The notes beneath the pieces are model-generated. The model searched no databases. It worked only from the letters and a program-made list of their open reading frames with translations, and was not told the DNA's origin. A stretch of 64,000 bases of DNA. Origin: Thamnaconus septentrionalis. Lineage: Eukaryota; Chordata; Actinopteri; Tetraodontiformes; Monacanthidae. Of this stretch, positions 34,286-47,800 are shown one piece after another (positions within the stretch are counted from its first letter, which is position 1; each line of letters starts with the position of its first letter). The position numbers and the translations under genes were made by a program. The DNA is taken from NCBI GenBank assembly GCA_009823395.1, contig CM020505.1:6255629-6319628 (forward strand), given 5' to 3'.

Positions 34286-36135
34286 TTTATTATGTAACAA
34301 ACGAGAATCACTTTACAGTAGACTTGAAAAACAATGTGATCCGACCATCCTGGTTGTCGCTCAGGACGATCGGCTCTATACTGTACACAAAGTGGATGAC
34401 AGTACAAATATAGTATGGCAACTCAGGAACACAATAAAACAGATCCCTGTATAAACAAATTATTTACTCACTTGCAAATTAGCACCATAAAATGTATGTA
34501 GTGGCTGTTCATATACCAAACATGGTGGATGTGCAACTAAAAAAAAAGGACATTACAATAATAATCAGGCATATACAACACATACAACACTCATTAAAAA
34601 GCATGTCATTAAATAAACCTACAACATCATACAAATTGTTCACAAAGGCGAGAAAATCCTCAATGAATTCCACGATAGTGAAACGGGTCATAAGGTAGCA
34701 CCAATTGACCTCTTGGCAAGGACGCGTGTGAGCTCCATGACCGTGTTTAAGAGCAGTACAGGTTGGCAGTGCTGTAACACTGACATGAAGTACTAGAGAC
34801 ATGACTTCCGAGTGTTCATTACTGAACTATTTCCAGACTGACTGCTTGTGTGGCTCCTTACTCTGTCTTTGAATGCAAGGAGCTGAGGATGTAAGGAACA
34901 AAACACTCACCCCAAAACACTCTGGACGCGTTAATGACCTTGGTGACAACACCTTCTGTAAGATAAATGTTCTTGATATTGAGGTTCGGTCCGGAGAGAA
35001 GTTGTGCTAATAATCTATAGTAGCAGAGCACCAAGCAAAACCACTGTCTCTTCGGCTGAGCCTGCTTCAAGTGTCAGTTCTGTATTGTGTGCACGTGCGC
35101 ACAGGGTCAGCTTCAGGACAATGGAGCAAAAAACAAAAAGAACAGAAGGTGTTGTGACCAGATCGCTGCTGCTTACAGGAAATGTAAATTGAATTGTGAA
35201 TGTTAGAATACAATTTTGAGCGGTCAGTCTTGGTTTGTCTCCATGCACTGGGGTCTCTGTTACAACTTGGTCTCAGTTCAAGGTGGTCTGGACTAGAACA
35301 CTGCTGTATATCCTTTACGTCGCATTGGCCCTTACTAAAAAAATGTTAAATATATTCAAGAATATAAAAGAGTGACATTACTGTCCAAAACCTTATAAAC
35401 ATATAAGGGACTGCATCTGAAAGGAAAGGAAAACAAAAAACAAAACTATGTACCCTCCAAGCTTGTTTTTCTTCCTCCACCATACTCTGCTACATGAGCT
35501 ATCCACAGTCCAAGGACATGCGGATCAGTGGGTCTCCTATCATTGTCTTGGTTGACTCACTGTAATCCTACAGTATTTAACCACAGCTCCTGATCAACTC
35601 GCACACAATATCATACAAAATTGAAAAATGCAAACAGAAAAAAAAAACGGTTGACTTATTTTCTAGTTATTTGAATTTGCATCAGTAAGCAATAAATCAG
35701 TAAATCAAGGAGAGAAAAAGATATGAATGTGAGCAAAGGTTAAAGAGGAAAGAGGAGAGGAAACCGCTGGCTAACTCAAAATCCGAGGTTGTCTAATGGA
35801 CCTGCCAGAGAAAGTCTGCTTTAAAATCAAGCACATATTATTGAACCATTCTGTGCAATATAGTCATCTACACTGGAGTTTCAAAACCCACTCCCCACCA
35901 TTCTTCGTTTTTTTTGTTTACAGCACAGTAAATATTGGACACTTTCAAGTCTTTGTCACAACCGTGAAGCTTATGAGCCTGTTTAGAATGTACATGAGGC
36001 TACATAGACTTGCATCTCGTTTAAATATAACAAAAAAAAAAAAAATCAGTTAAAGAAATTATTCTCTGAACATTGAACGACATCAAAACATTTACAGAAA
36101 AGAAGTTATATTTGGAGGCCACGTGTATTTGGTCA
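34286..36135 (-). other. presumed adamts17 3' untranslated and downstream sequence
   Basis: AT-rich sequence follows the stop with no convincing ORF. The nearest AATAAA I found on the minus strand is at 34286-34291, which would give a 3' UTR of about 1.85 kb; this is a guess, and other signal variants are possible. A fragment of a common fish retroposon-like repeat (ACAGTCCAAGGACATGC) lies at about 35465-35540, and a fragment resembling the TGTAGTGTTG-ended element lies at about 35220-35310. Confidence 0.35.
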
Positions 36136-36287
36136 TTAGCTGTTGTGCGTTACTTTTTTGGCATAAAAGTCTCTACAAGTTTCACAGCAGCGCTGGTACC
36201 ACCTCATGTCCTGACAGAGGTTCTTCTCCCGGATCACGCGACAGTACACCGTCCACTGGTCCCCCATGCATTTGTAGGTCAGAGCAG
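36136..36287 (-). CDS. adamts17: adamts17 last coding exon: PLAC domain and stop
   Basis: Local residues 713-761 and TAA. It reads [20 protein letters not shown], then [16 protein letters not shown] and ends KVTHNS. The six cysteines form the PLAC (protease and lacunin) domain at the C terminus of this ADAMTS subgroup. The acceptor is GTCCCAG. Confidence 0.94.
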
Positions 36288-39200
36288 CTGGGACGAGGTC
36301 GGGGGAGAGGAGAGCCGACAGTCAGTATCCAGGTGACAACGTAACGCAGCGCAATTGCAACGAGTGACGACGGGGCTTCACAACACAACCGGTGCTCGAC
36401 ATCTCTGAACTGTTGGGAGGTTTCAGTAGCTGTGTTTCCATTACCCCTCGAACTGCGCAAAAACTTAATATCGCAACAAAAAACGGGTCATGGAAACACC
36501 TAAACATGGAAAAACCTCTCAAATATCACTAAAAGGTTTTGACGCTCTCGTGAGGTGGTTTTTCAACCATACCCATATGGAGGTACAGTATATCGCAAAA
36601 GTGTCATAAAAAGATTTTTTTCACATTTATGCGTCACCGGACTTGACGCACAGGGTGACGTGAACCAGTTCACTTCAAGTGAAAATGCAGCGTTATGTTT
36701 TTCTTTTGCCACATTAATCCACATATCTTGGTCATATATGATGTCTTCAGTATGTATCTACAGTGTAGAAAGCAGTAAAGATAAAGAAGAAACAGGTGTG
36801 TCCAAACTTTTGACTGGTATCGTCTGTAACATCCAAATGCCTAAGAATCTGCATTTAGGTCACAACACTATGTTATATAATGTAGGAAAGCTGTCCATGA
36901 TCTGAGCATGCAGGACGGACTGCAGGACGGACTGCAGGACGGACTGCAGGACGGACTGCAGGACGGACTGCAGGACGGACAGGTGTCTCACCAAGCCTGG
37001 GGGAGGTGATGGTATTCACGTTGACTTTCTCGTTGCAGGTGCCTTGGTGACAGGGTCGGTAGGTCGGGGGTCTGGATGTCACCGGGCAGTCATTGCCGTG
37101 GCGACCAGTCACCTTGTGCATGCACTGGACCACTCGTGACTGAAGGCCCTTCCCACAGGATGAGGAGCACTGCAACACACGATTGGAGGCGTCAGTCGGC
37201 CACAGCGCTAGTTTACACTCAGTACTATTCACCTGAGTGGAAAGAATCCTGTTCAAGTCCAATCCAGTGAAAGAATCTTTTCAGTCCGTTTGATAGAAGT
37301 GAAAACTAAAAAGGAAACACTGAGGAAAAACACAATCACAAGTTGTTTTAACTCCGTTAATGGTCAAACTGTTCACTTGTGTTCGAGGATGGCTGAGAGC
37401 ACAGGCAGAATCATGCTTCTTAACACACTGAATTGGTTTTAGCACCCACTATGGTTTAGAATCTAAAGGACATTTCATCATAAATTTGTCTTTAAATAGA
37501 CAATAACTGGGCCGTCTCTTGAGAAATGGTTGCCAATTTTTTTCACCGCAAAAAACTGACCAAATTCATTCGAAATACTCAAAGTGGGCCATACTATTAG
37601 CGGGCCTCTGTAACAATTTAAATTTTAACAACGGCATGTATCATCAAGGCTTAACACAATTATTACAGTGGTGTAATAAAGCTGATGTGGCGTTTCAAAA
37701 CAACTCATTAGACTCTTAAATAGTCCCTACATTGCCCCACAGACACATAATCAGTGAAGGGGAGCAAAGCAAACATAAAAATTAAAACCACAAAAGGTCA
37801 AAGGGATGTTTCAACACGTTTCAAATTGGACAGAAGAGGATGAAGAGAATGTCAATTTATTCACTAATATCGGTAATTTACCCCCCACATGTGCCAAAAA
37901 TGATTCTCTGGCTTTCAGGTGACTAAATGACTCTCTGGATGGCTTTTGCCTAAGAGAGAAAGTGTAAGAGAAAAGAATCAACTCCAGGAGCCGTTCTTGG
38001 ACAGGTTCCAGTTTTAACGTATCTTCTTGTTTTAACGAACTCCAACCTCGTCTTTAACACAGTGCAATACCGCTTGTTCTGCTTGAGTTTTATGGGCCTC
38101 TAATTGTAAATGCGACTGAAACTTCACGATATCTTCAGCTTGTTTGAACTCATTTTCTACCTTGGACCAGTCCCCTGTCTTCCACTCGTAGCATTTGGAG
38201 TGGTCTTCACATGGTTCTTTGAGAGTGGGCTGAGACAGAGGATCACAGAGTCCTTGAGGATTCGTGCATGTCACTGTCCGTTCACGAGTTCCTTCACCAC
38301 AGCCTGAGGAACACTGGAACACACACGATAAGTTGTAAACAAACAAACAAAAAAAAAGGTTTACAAACGTAAACAAACAAAAGCAAACGTAATTCCCCAA
38401 GAATTCCGGCTTATGCGTTTCACACCAGTCAATGGAAACACCTGCAAATCGCAATTGTACTTTGTCGAACTTTTAGAACGATCACTCTCATTTTGCGAAA
38501 AACTGGAATGGAAACGTAGCTACTGCTTTGGACGATATGTGCTTTCTTCGTGGACGGCCCCTAATCGAGTGAAGGGGTCGGCTGCCGCACCTTGGACCAC
38601 TCTGAAGCTTCCCACACGCTGAGGCAGAGGCGGCCTTCGCAGCCCAGGACGGTGGGAGGCTTTGCCCCCTGGCAGTAGAGATCCCTGGTGTGGATGAGCG
38701 AGCCATTCTGCAGGTGGTAAACACACACCACGTCCCTCTGCTGAACGCCTCTGCCACAAGTGACAGAGCAGGAACCCCAATCTCCAGTCACCCACCTGTG
38801 GGAAATACAAAAATTCATGTTCAAGACCAGCAGAAGTACTGAAGGTGCAGCGTCATCTATTAGTGTTGTAGTACTCTTTTTTTTTTTTTTTTTGCTGAAA
38901 AGAGACGTTGCTGTTTGATTTAGTCAAACTTGAATTTAAAAAATGATACTGGTCATTCTTTACTGTTTTGTTCGATACTCTCTTGTCTAGATAATGTCTT
39001 GGTCTTGGTTGGTGCGGTCTTGACTACAACACTATCATCTATACAGAGTTGTACAGGCTTCAGTCTGGAGCCATTCTCAAGGTTGTTAGGTACTATAGCA
39101 CTGTTCTAGTTTAAATATTACATATAAAACATAAAATGTTTCCTAAACCTGATATCAGGTTCATCTCGCGTTCACCCCACCGCCCCCACTGCAGGAGTCG

Positions 39201-40807
39201 GACAAAGGTTCCGAGCTTTGCGACACTACCGTCAAAAAGTCCTTCCTGTTTTAAAAATATGTATAATATGTATTCAAAAATAAATGAGTCTTTCAAACTG
39301 CATGTACCTGCTTGAAAAAAAAACATCTCGATTTAATCTTTAATGATCACTCTGCATAAAATAATGGCCTTGCGAGGTGAAATAAACGCTACTGAAGTAA
39401 TGTCATACATCTGGGTCTCACCGGTACTGGCAGGGGTGAGTGTTACAGAGCCGTACTTGGGGGTGTGGTTGGTTCTCAGGATGACAGTGGCTGTTATTGA
39501 CCACCTCCATGGTTTTATTAGCTATCCTCATACAGGAAACAACTGTTCTTCTCTCACCTGTGAAAACATGAATATACATTGCAAAAATAAAATGAAAACA
39601 CAGATTGCATCCGGGAGTGCAGACAGGCTCAGACTGACGGGAAAGAGAACTTCATACATTTCCATTGTTTTTCAAATGTCTAAGCGTGCAAAAGTCAGTT
39701 CAAAGCTTCAGTCCAGATCCAAAGTTTCAGAAGAATTTACATAAATACAGCTTTTCTTTCTCCCAAAGATTGATTACCAGGTCCACAAAACAAAAATCTC
39801 TTTGCAGTCTTGATGCGGGAGGTAGAAAAACCAATCAAAAGTGTCCAGATCCTCACTTTAAAATGCCTCTGAGGTCTAAATGTTCTTGTTTAGAGCAGGT
39901 GGTGCATCACTACCTTCCCTTCTATTTACACGACTCCAACAGTTTGGTGCATTTGGGATTGGCTGGGGATGGGCAGCTAATAAATAACCATTTAGATTTA
40001 ACGATCAGCAGATGCTCTTTGGCTCCACGCTCCTTTTAAACCTGGTGTGTTTGCCTGTTTTCTGAGCTTTTGTTTAGCACAGCCGATCTGCTGCGGGACA
40101 CGTCTCCAGTGCAACATCTTGCAACACATCTCCGATGCCAGACAGACCCGCTAAACTCGCTCGCAGTTGTGTGGAATTACTGTTTGTAGCTGCGTTACCA
40201 TTACCCCTAGAATTGCTCAAAACCTAAACATCACAACAAAAAAACTGGTCATGGAAACACCTAAACTTGGAAAAACCTCTCAAATACCACTAAAAGGTTT
40301 TGACGCTCTCGTGAGGTGGTTTTCCAGACATGTCGATATAGAGGGATATCGCAAAAGTGTCATGGAAACACTTTTTTCGCATTTACACGTCACTGGACGT
40401 GATGTACGGGGTCACGTGACCAGTTCACTTCACGTGAAAATGGCGCGTTATGTTTGGACAGAAGAGGAGACGGAATATTTTTTTACAAGTAATCAGAGAG
40501 GAAAATATAACAACCATTCTTGACAGCAAACAACATCGAAATGCATCGAAATGATTTATCGCAAAATGTTTTGTACCTCCATCCTCCTCAAAGTGGGAGG
40601 ACGAGATTTGACAAGAATTACGACTTATGCGTTTCACACCATTCAACCGGCATATCTCAATTGTCAAAATCTTTAGGAATATCGCATTTATTTTGCAAAA
40701 CAACTGTCCTGGAAACGCAGTTAGTGATGGGTAAGAGCTCATTGTCCTGGCAGTCTTGGCAGTGGGTGATCCAGTGAAACTGGCCCCAGTTTCAGTGTCC
40801 AGTTTCA

Positions 40808-40844
<37 letters not shown>

Positions 40845-41216
40845 TGTAATCTCCAAAAGGCCCAACTGTTGATGCAACCAGAGCATTTACTCATGCTTAT
40901 GTGTGCACTGGATGTCAAGCCATACATGTGCGTGTGCTCCAAAAGCTGGAACACTGACTATAATCCACCATTAAAAATAGATAAACGAAACAGCGGTGGC
41001 CTGGCCCCCCTGCACGCTCCACTGAGCACTAATCCAAAAGCACCTGACCTTGTCTCCTGGATAAAGGCATTGGAGTGAGACTTCAAAGTGCTCTTCCCAC
41101 ATGTAACTTGACATATTTTGAGCACTGGATACTAACATTACAAAGCAATAAGAGGATAAAATGAGCTGCTCAGGAAATCAGCGGTAGGGTGCCTGATAAT
41201 TATGTTTGCCCTATGC

Positions 41217-41277
<61 letters not shown>

Positions 41278-41782
41278 ATTTTAACCGAAGGCCGCTTCAG
41301 CTTCAAGAGTTTAATCTTTAACTTTTTACTGCATGTGCTGTAATTAGAATAACTGTTTTTTTGTACTCCTGGTTGCTGACATGCTACACTGCATCATTCG
41401 CCAACTGCAAACATATCCTGGACAATGTCCAAATTAACACAGCCACAGAAAGCTATATTTTCTTTTGCATTTCTTCATGAAATACAAAGGATGCTTCTCA
41501 AAATCAAGAGCGCATCTAATGAGCTGTGAGCCAGAGCTGAATGTGGAGGCAAATTAAGACATGAGAGGAAGAGAAGTGGGGGGGTGGAGGGTTGTTGTCT
41601 CAGTTTCCTCAGGCATGAACCAGGAGATGCGGTCAGGTGCTCCTGGCTTTGTGGGGAACTGCAGTAGCTCGGCGGTAATGCATGAAAGCCCAATTTATCT
41701 CTTTGGATGTGGATAAAACTATCTAACTGCCTGTGATCTCAGGTTGATCCACAACACACACTGTTAAACACAAGGTACAAAA

Positions 41783-41838
<56 letters not shown>

Positions 41839-44800
41839 TACCTCCTCCACACTGGACCGTGCAGTCCTGCCAGCTGCTGTGTGTCCAGATGTACAGATAT
41901 TCCGGCTCTTTCTGCTTCTCGGAGCTCCTGTCCTGAGTTGTGTTCAAGGACACTGTGTACTCATAGTGGATTTCATAACTCTGGTCATGAAACAGCAGCA
42001 CCTGGATGGCAACACACAAGACAATATTTAAGAAAGAGTCACATGTACTGTACATACAAGTGCTACGCTTGTCCCAATCAAACTAGAGCATAATGCTTTT
42101 AAGCTTTGATTGCATATGTCCAACCAATGAAAGACAGAAAAAATGTTTTACATGCTTTTGGACATCAAAAACTGTCAAAAACAATACATGAGATTTTGGA
42201 TGCAAAATCAACCAACCAACCAATCAACCAACCAACCAACCAACCAACCAACCAACCAACCAATGAACAAAGAACCAATCAATGAACCAAACAACCAATC
42301 AATGAACCAAACAACCAATCAATGAACCAACCAACCAACCAACCAACCAGTCAATCAATGAACCAATGAACCAACCAATCATTCAATCAACCAATAAAAA
42401 ATTGAAGTGTTTACATAGTGAAACAAATAGGTGCACAAAAACAAAAGCCTCAAAAACTGAAGTAAAAGTGTTCAAAGTTCAACAACAAAAAATGTTTTTA
42501 AAAGGCCTGCTGGTTTTTCCTATATACTGCAATGTGACATGAGCGAAGATGTATGACTCCAGTTGATGTGTGCTAAGGCACTGTCTGATGTCATGAATTA
42601 GGTCATAAATTTTAGTGCTCTTTCTCCTGCCAGACTCGCTTTTGACTGGCTGCACAGATAGTCTGCCAATCAATGTGTAGCCTGTATGTGAAGTCATCTG
42701 CCACATCTGTCACAAAGGCTCCATAAATTATCAACATATTGCAATTCCTTACATGCATTTAATGCGTCTTATTAGGCTGGAGTATTGGCACATGCAAACA
42801 TTTAGTTTGATCAATCAGCATTATTTCATTCTTGGCTCAGCAAGTTCTTTTGCCCCTTTTCACCCTTTGCAAAAGCATGTAAATATTTGTGAGAGCAAAG
42901 CAAAACATCATAAAATGAAGCGCTTTGTCAACTACATCCCAGAACAAGTCTATATAATTCTAACATTCTAAGTATACTAGCCTAACAATGACTAGATGTA
43001 TTGCAAGACCACAATCACATCACAATTTCTTTCTTTCAAAATTCAATTACCGTACATACTTCCATTAATTTATAATACAACAAATGTAACAAAGGAAGAA
43101 AAATAAATAAATGAAAAAAATCCAAGTTGGCACTCAATCTAAAAGAGACATGAAGATTCATTAGCTCTCATTACAGCCCACATCACTGCTCCACAACTAT
43201 GCCCAATAGTGCAATCAACTGTTCTTCCAAGTCTCCAGCTCCGCATGTGGTGGTTGAGGGTGGTCTTCTGTATCCTTAAAGCACAATTTATTAGATCAGT
43301 AATAATTTTCTCTCTGTATGCATTTCCAGGAAAAAAAACAAACAAAATGCCAAAAACCAGAGAGCATCAATTAAAAACAGAGCAAGTTTGCAGAGAAAAA
43401 CACTCATTTACTTGCAGGAGGACTGAAGCTGTGTTCAACACTGCACGCAAATCCGATTTGTTTCTGAAATCGGATTTTGAAGTCGTCCTGTTTGCACTGT
43501 TTAGTCACATATCAGAGACCTACCATTACCAATCTGTTAATTAATTGCAAAACTCAGATTTTATGTGGGTATTTTTTATCACTGTTCATATTTCGTGGGT
43601 TTGGATCGTCATCGATCCAGATACAACCAGGATGTGAAAAAATCAGATTTGGGGCTGCAGAGCAAAAAGACGAAAATTATAATAGCAACAAAAAATTCAA
43701 TACACAGAAAAATTACTTGAAATAAGAATTTTGAGCATCTTCATACCCTAATGGGCACAAAAAGTAAATACTCAGCATAATCCAGCAATGTGAACATTTC
43801 AACTTTAATCCAGAATTTCCCATTACCTCCTGGAACCCTTGCACACATCCAGGGCAAGCACAAGAATTTCTATCAGTTTTGTTCTTGTTTCTTGTCACAA
43901 TAAACAAAAGACAAAAAAAAGGTTTTTCACAAACATTTTCTTGATGATATTTACTTGAGAAAGTAAGATCAAGATCAAGATCAAACAGCTGAGGCCTTAC
44001 CATGAGGTGTAAGGGGGTCTTGGTGGGGCCTTTGGCTGACATCTTCTCCCACAGCCCCCTCCTCACATAGCGCACGGTGGTTCCAGCCAGCTCAAATTCT
44101 CCTGGAAGTTCGATCTTCCAGTCGTTGTTGATGGACCTCTCACTGGAGTCTTTCAGGGCTGTGAGGGAGACACAGGAAGTTGTCAGGTTCACAGACAAAA
44201 CCTTGTGTCTGACCTGAACTTGCAGTTTATGGAAGTACAACACTTTTACTCGAGACTGTGTGAACATTTAATCAGACAGTGGCTACTGATAATAACCCTT
44301 TTTTTTTTAATAAGAGTAAAATTAATAAGAGTATTACATTAAACACTGTCAACATTTTTCACCATTTTCTTACACAATTCAACTCGGGGGACATTGTCAT
44401 CTTAAACCTACTATAAAGGGTTTTTTTTGCGATTGAACTTAAATCAGTTGAATGAATGATTTAATGAATTTAAATCATGGTCGACTTAATTTACGGTCTA
44501 ACATTTTAACATTATTGTTAGTAAGATTACTTTGATTTAAGTAGTTACAAATATGGTTTAATTCATGGAAAACATTTTGAATTGAAAAAAAAGGGACAAA
44601 GATGTATTTTATTTACAAAAATGTATCAAAGCAGGAGTGCAGTAAGTCTTTTTCAACCACCTTGCTGTGGCACACTAGTGGACCGTGAGGTAATGTCAGG
44701 TGTGCCGTGAAAAATAATCCAATTTCACTTCAAGAAAATAGGATTTAAAGTAACGTGAGCCTATTTTCCTCCCTGGACATCAGCTTTGTGGGCATCTAAA

Positions 44801-47800
44801 CAGGCCCAGGTTACACACTGAGTGAGTATCAATAAATGAAGAGACTAGATTGTCATTATTAGGTCAAAAAGTCAAACAAAAAGTAATTTTATAATATTTG
44901 TGGTTGGTGGTGTGCCATGGGACTGATCAAAGTGTGACTTTTGAAATATTAACAAGAAACTGTCGCTACAAGGGAGGGATATCTTTGTTCCTGTCTGCTC
45001 CCAGGCAGACATGAAAATGTCGATGAAACATTTGTACAATTTTAGATTAATCTGAGCCAGATTACAGATTCTGTGACTAAATCACAAAATAATGGCAATA
45101 CTGCAGCTGGTGCACATGATTCAGACGAGTTCCATTTGAAGTGTTTCACTTGGTGGAAGCCCTCTGGCCATTTGGCAGTCAGCATTTCAAGGACCTTTTT
45201 GCTCCTAAGGGTAAAACCCCATGCATCATTACCCAGGAAACTATGTGAAGGTTTGTCCTCCACAACTTTAATCCTCCTGGCTCCCGCTGGGATGACTACA
45301 GCCTCGATGTAGCCTGACGGAGAGAAAGAGATACAGTAGGAGGTGGTGAAAACACATAAAGCTCCTGGTCTGGATTCAGAGGTCAAAAGTCAGATAAATA
45401 ACGCTCGGCTGCTTATCTATCAGAGGAGGGTTTTTTTTTTTTATCTGACTTTTGACTCTAGTATGCAGAGGTGGGAAAGGCTGGTAACCATCATGTCTGT
45501 ACAGAGAATCTCTTTATAGAATTTCAGTTATACATTTTCCCATTTACACAGTTTAGTGATTTAATCTGTTTTTAAACTTTTTTCTTTAATCAAAGTGAAT
45601 AATATAATAATGTATATTTGTATAGTGCCAGATCAAAACATCAACACAAAAAACAATTTAATTCCAGAAATTAAAAGTCATAGGTGTTTCATTCTGGGCC
45701 CTTTCATTTACGCATTTTTAAATTTGCACAGATTTGAAAGCAGCAATTTTCATCACTGTCAGATGTACGGGAATTACACTGACGCTCTCCCATGTGAGTG
45801 ATCGTGAATCTCCATCTCCTCCTGCCCATCGGAACAGCTGCCCCACAACCCATATAAATAGCAAGGACTTTTTTTGTAAACCAGATGGTAGAAAGCAGAA
45901 GGAAACGTTGCATCAGAAGGGAGCTGCGTGGACTAATGGAATTATTCAGCAGAACTTCAGCCAAATGAGCGTGTCCGGGTTGTTCATTCCACATTGGTGG
46001 CATCTTGCACTGACAGCGTCATTTGGCAATGTCCTCGCCCGTCAATGGGACATCGTTTGTTCGCATATGAGACTGAGGAGGAGGCAGAGCGATGGAGCTG
46101 AGAGGAAAACAAGACACTCTGTTTTGGTTTACATGCAGGGCCATCTAGCAGTGCAAAAAAATGTGCTTATTGCCTCTTTAAAGATTTCGATTAATTGTAT
46201 GTTTTAGAACTTCTGTATGAATACCAAAAAATTCATTAATCAAATTTAATTTAATTTTAAAAAAAATGGATGAAACACTGCAAAGTCACTTTGACCAAAT
46301 GGAAATTTAGTGTCATCAAACTGTAGGTGATGTTCTAAAAACACGTGATCTCTGTTGCACTGAGAGCCACCAGCCGTTCTCCTTGCACATTGTTGGTTGT
46401 TGAACATTATTCATTACAAAGCAGCTCAATACTGTTTGGAAATGAATGTTTCTACAGTATGTTGAAGGTGATTTGGAAGAAAAGCTAACTTTTTCTTGTA
46501 TGATCTCAATTTTTTTGTCTTTTCATTTGACTTTCCTTAATTCCAATTCTTGGAATTTAACAGGGAGTTGAGCTGCTTTGTTCCAGTCGTTGTAATACAA
46601 TGACCCACATGATTTCTTGAACCACCAATGTGTCTTCACACTTACCAAGGCTCACAACACACAGCACAGTGATTCACTCTGTGAACATAGAAGGCTCCAA
46701 ACTGACAGGCAGTGAATGTATAGAACACAAACACACAAAGAAAGCAAAATTTTGCCAAATGAACCAAAAGCATGACATGCGAATAACTTGTGGAGGGAGA
46801 GACTGTCAATGTAACTGCTGACTAGCCATGTCACTGTTCTCTGTAAAACTTTTTCGACATAAAGATCTGTGTGTCTGCCAGAGAACAACTGATCAAAGTT
46901 CTGGGAGGGAAATAGTTTTCCGGCAACTCTTCGTGCTTGGTCACTATTAGGGTGTGTTTGTCTCTAAACTATTACTAGTACTTCATAATTGAGAATTTTG
47001 CCCAGTCACCATTAACTATTAATAGCTAATAGTGACTGAATTGATCGTTTATCCCCAAATGTATTGGGAGCAAATAAATCACATACAATAAAGCATTGGA
47101 ACGGACAACAGTTTTTTTTTTTTTTTTTTTTTAAGCAGTTAAATTACTTTATGACTTCTAACATCTTTAATATTATCAAGACATCTTTGACTGCACCACT
47201 TGTTGCCCTTTTAACTGAATTTTAGGTGCAAAGTCTTTGATGGTGCTCCTATTATTATGTATGAAAAGTGCTGTATCAATAAAGTCTGATTTGATTTGTT
47301 TAGAACATCTGCCTGAAGAGTCTAACATGCAAGCGTCCCACATGCCTGGATTTGTCATTTAGCCATTTAGTACTTGGTTCATGCTTAAGGCATCAGGCTG
47401 ACTCCCTCTTGAAGTGGATACCAGAGAGGAATCAACAGAAGGCCCTTCCAGTTCTTTTTCTTTTTCTAAGGTCTTCCTGATTAAAGTCACTGTTTAATTC
47501 TGGATTTGAGATTTTCACTCTAATTTTAGTGTGTGACATAGAATAAACACACTAAGCTGTCTACTTGCAGACAGTTTTTTTTTTTATGTACTTTTCTTTT
47601 TTGCTCAGTGGTTCCCCACCTAATGATATCATTTTGAATTATGACAGGGACATAACCTCTTCTTGTGTTTCTTATGAGCTGGCATTAAATTGAAAATAAT
47701 GTAGGCCCATTTCTCTGAAGACATTTGAAACCCTCCCTAAGAATCCTTGCAAGTTTCCTGAAGACACCTGGGCTGCGTTCAGAACCGAGCCCTGTGGCGA

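Noticed and set aside
42206..42395. Possible CRISPR-like array from the regular 20-base repeats
   Set aside because: The repeats are simple AACC-derived tandem units without spacers, in a vertebrate intron.
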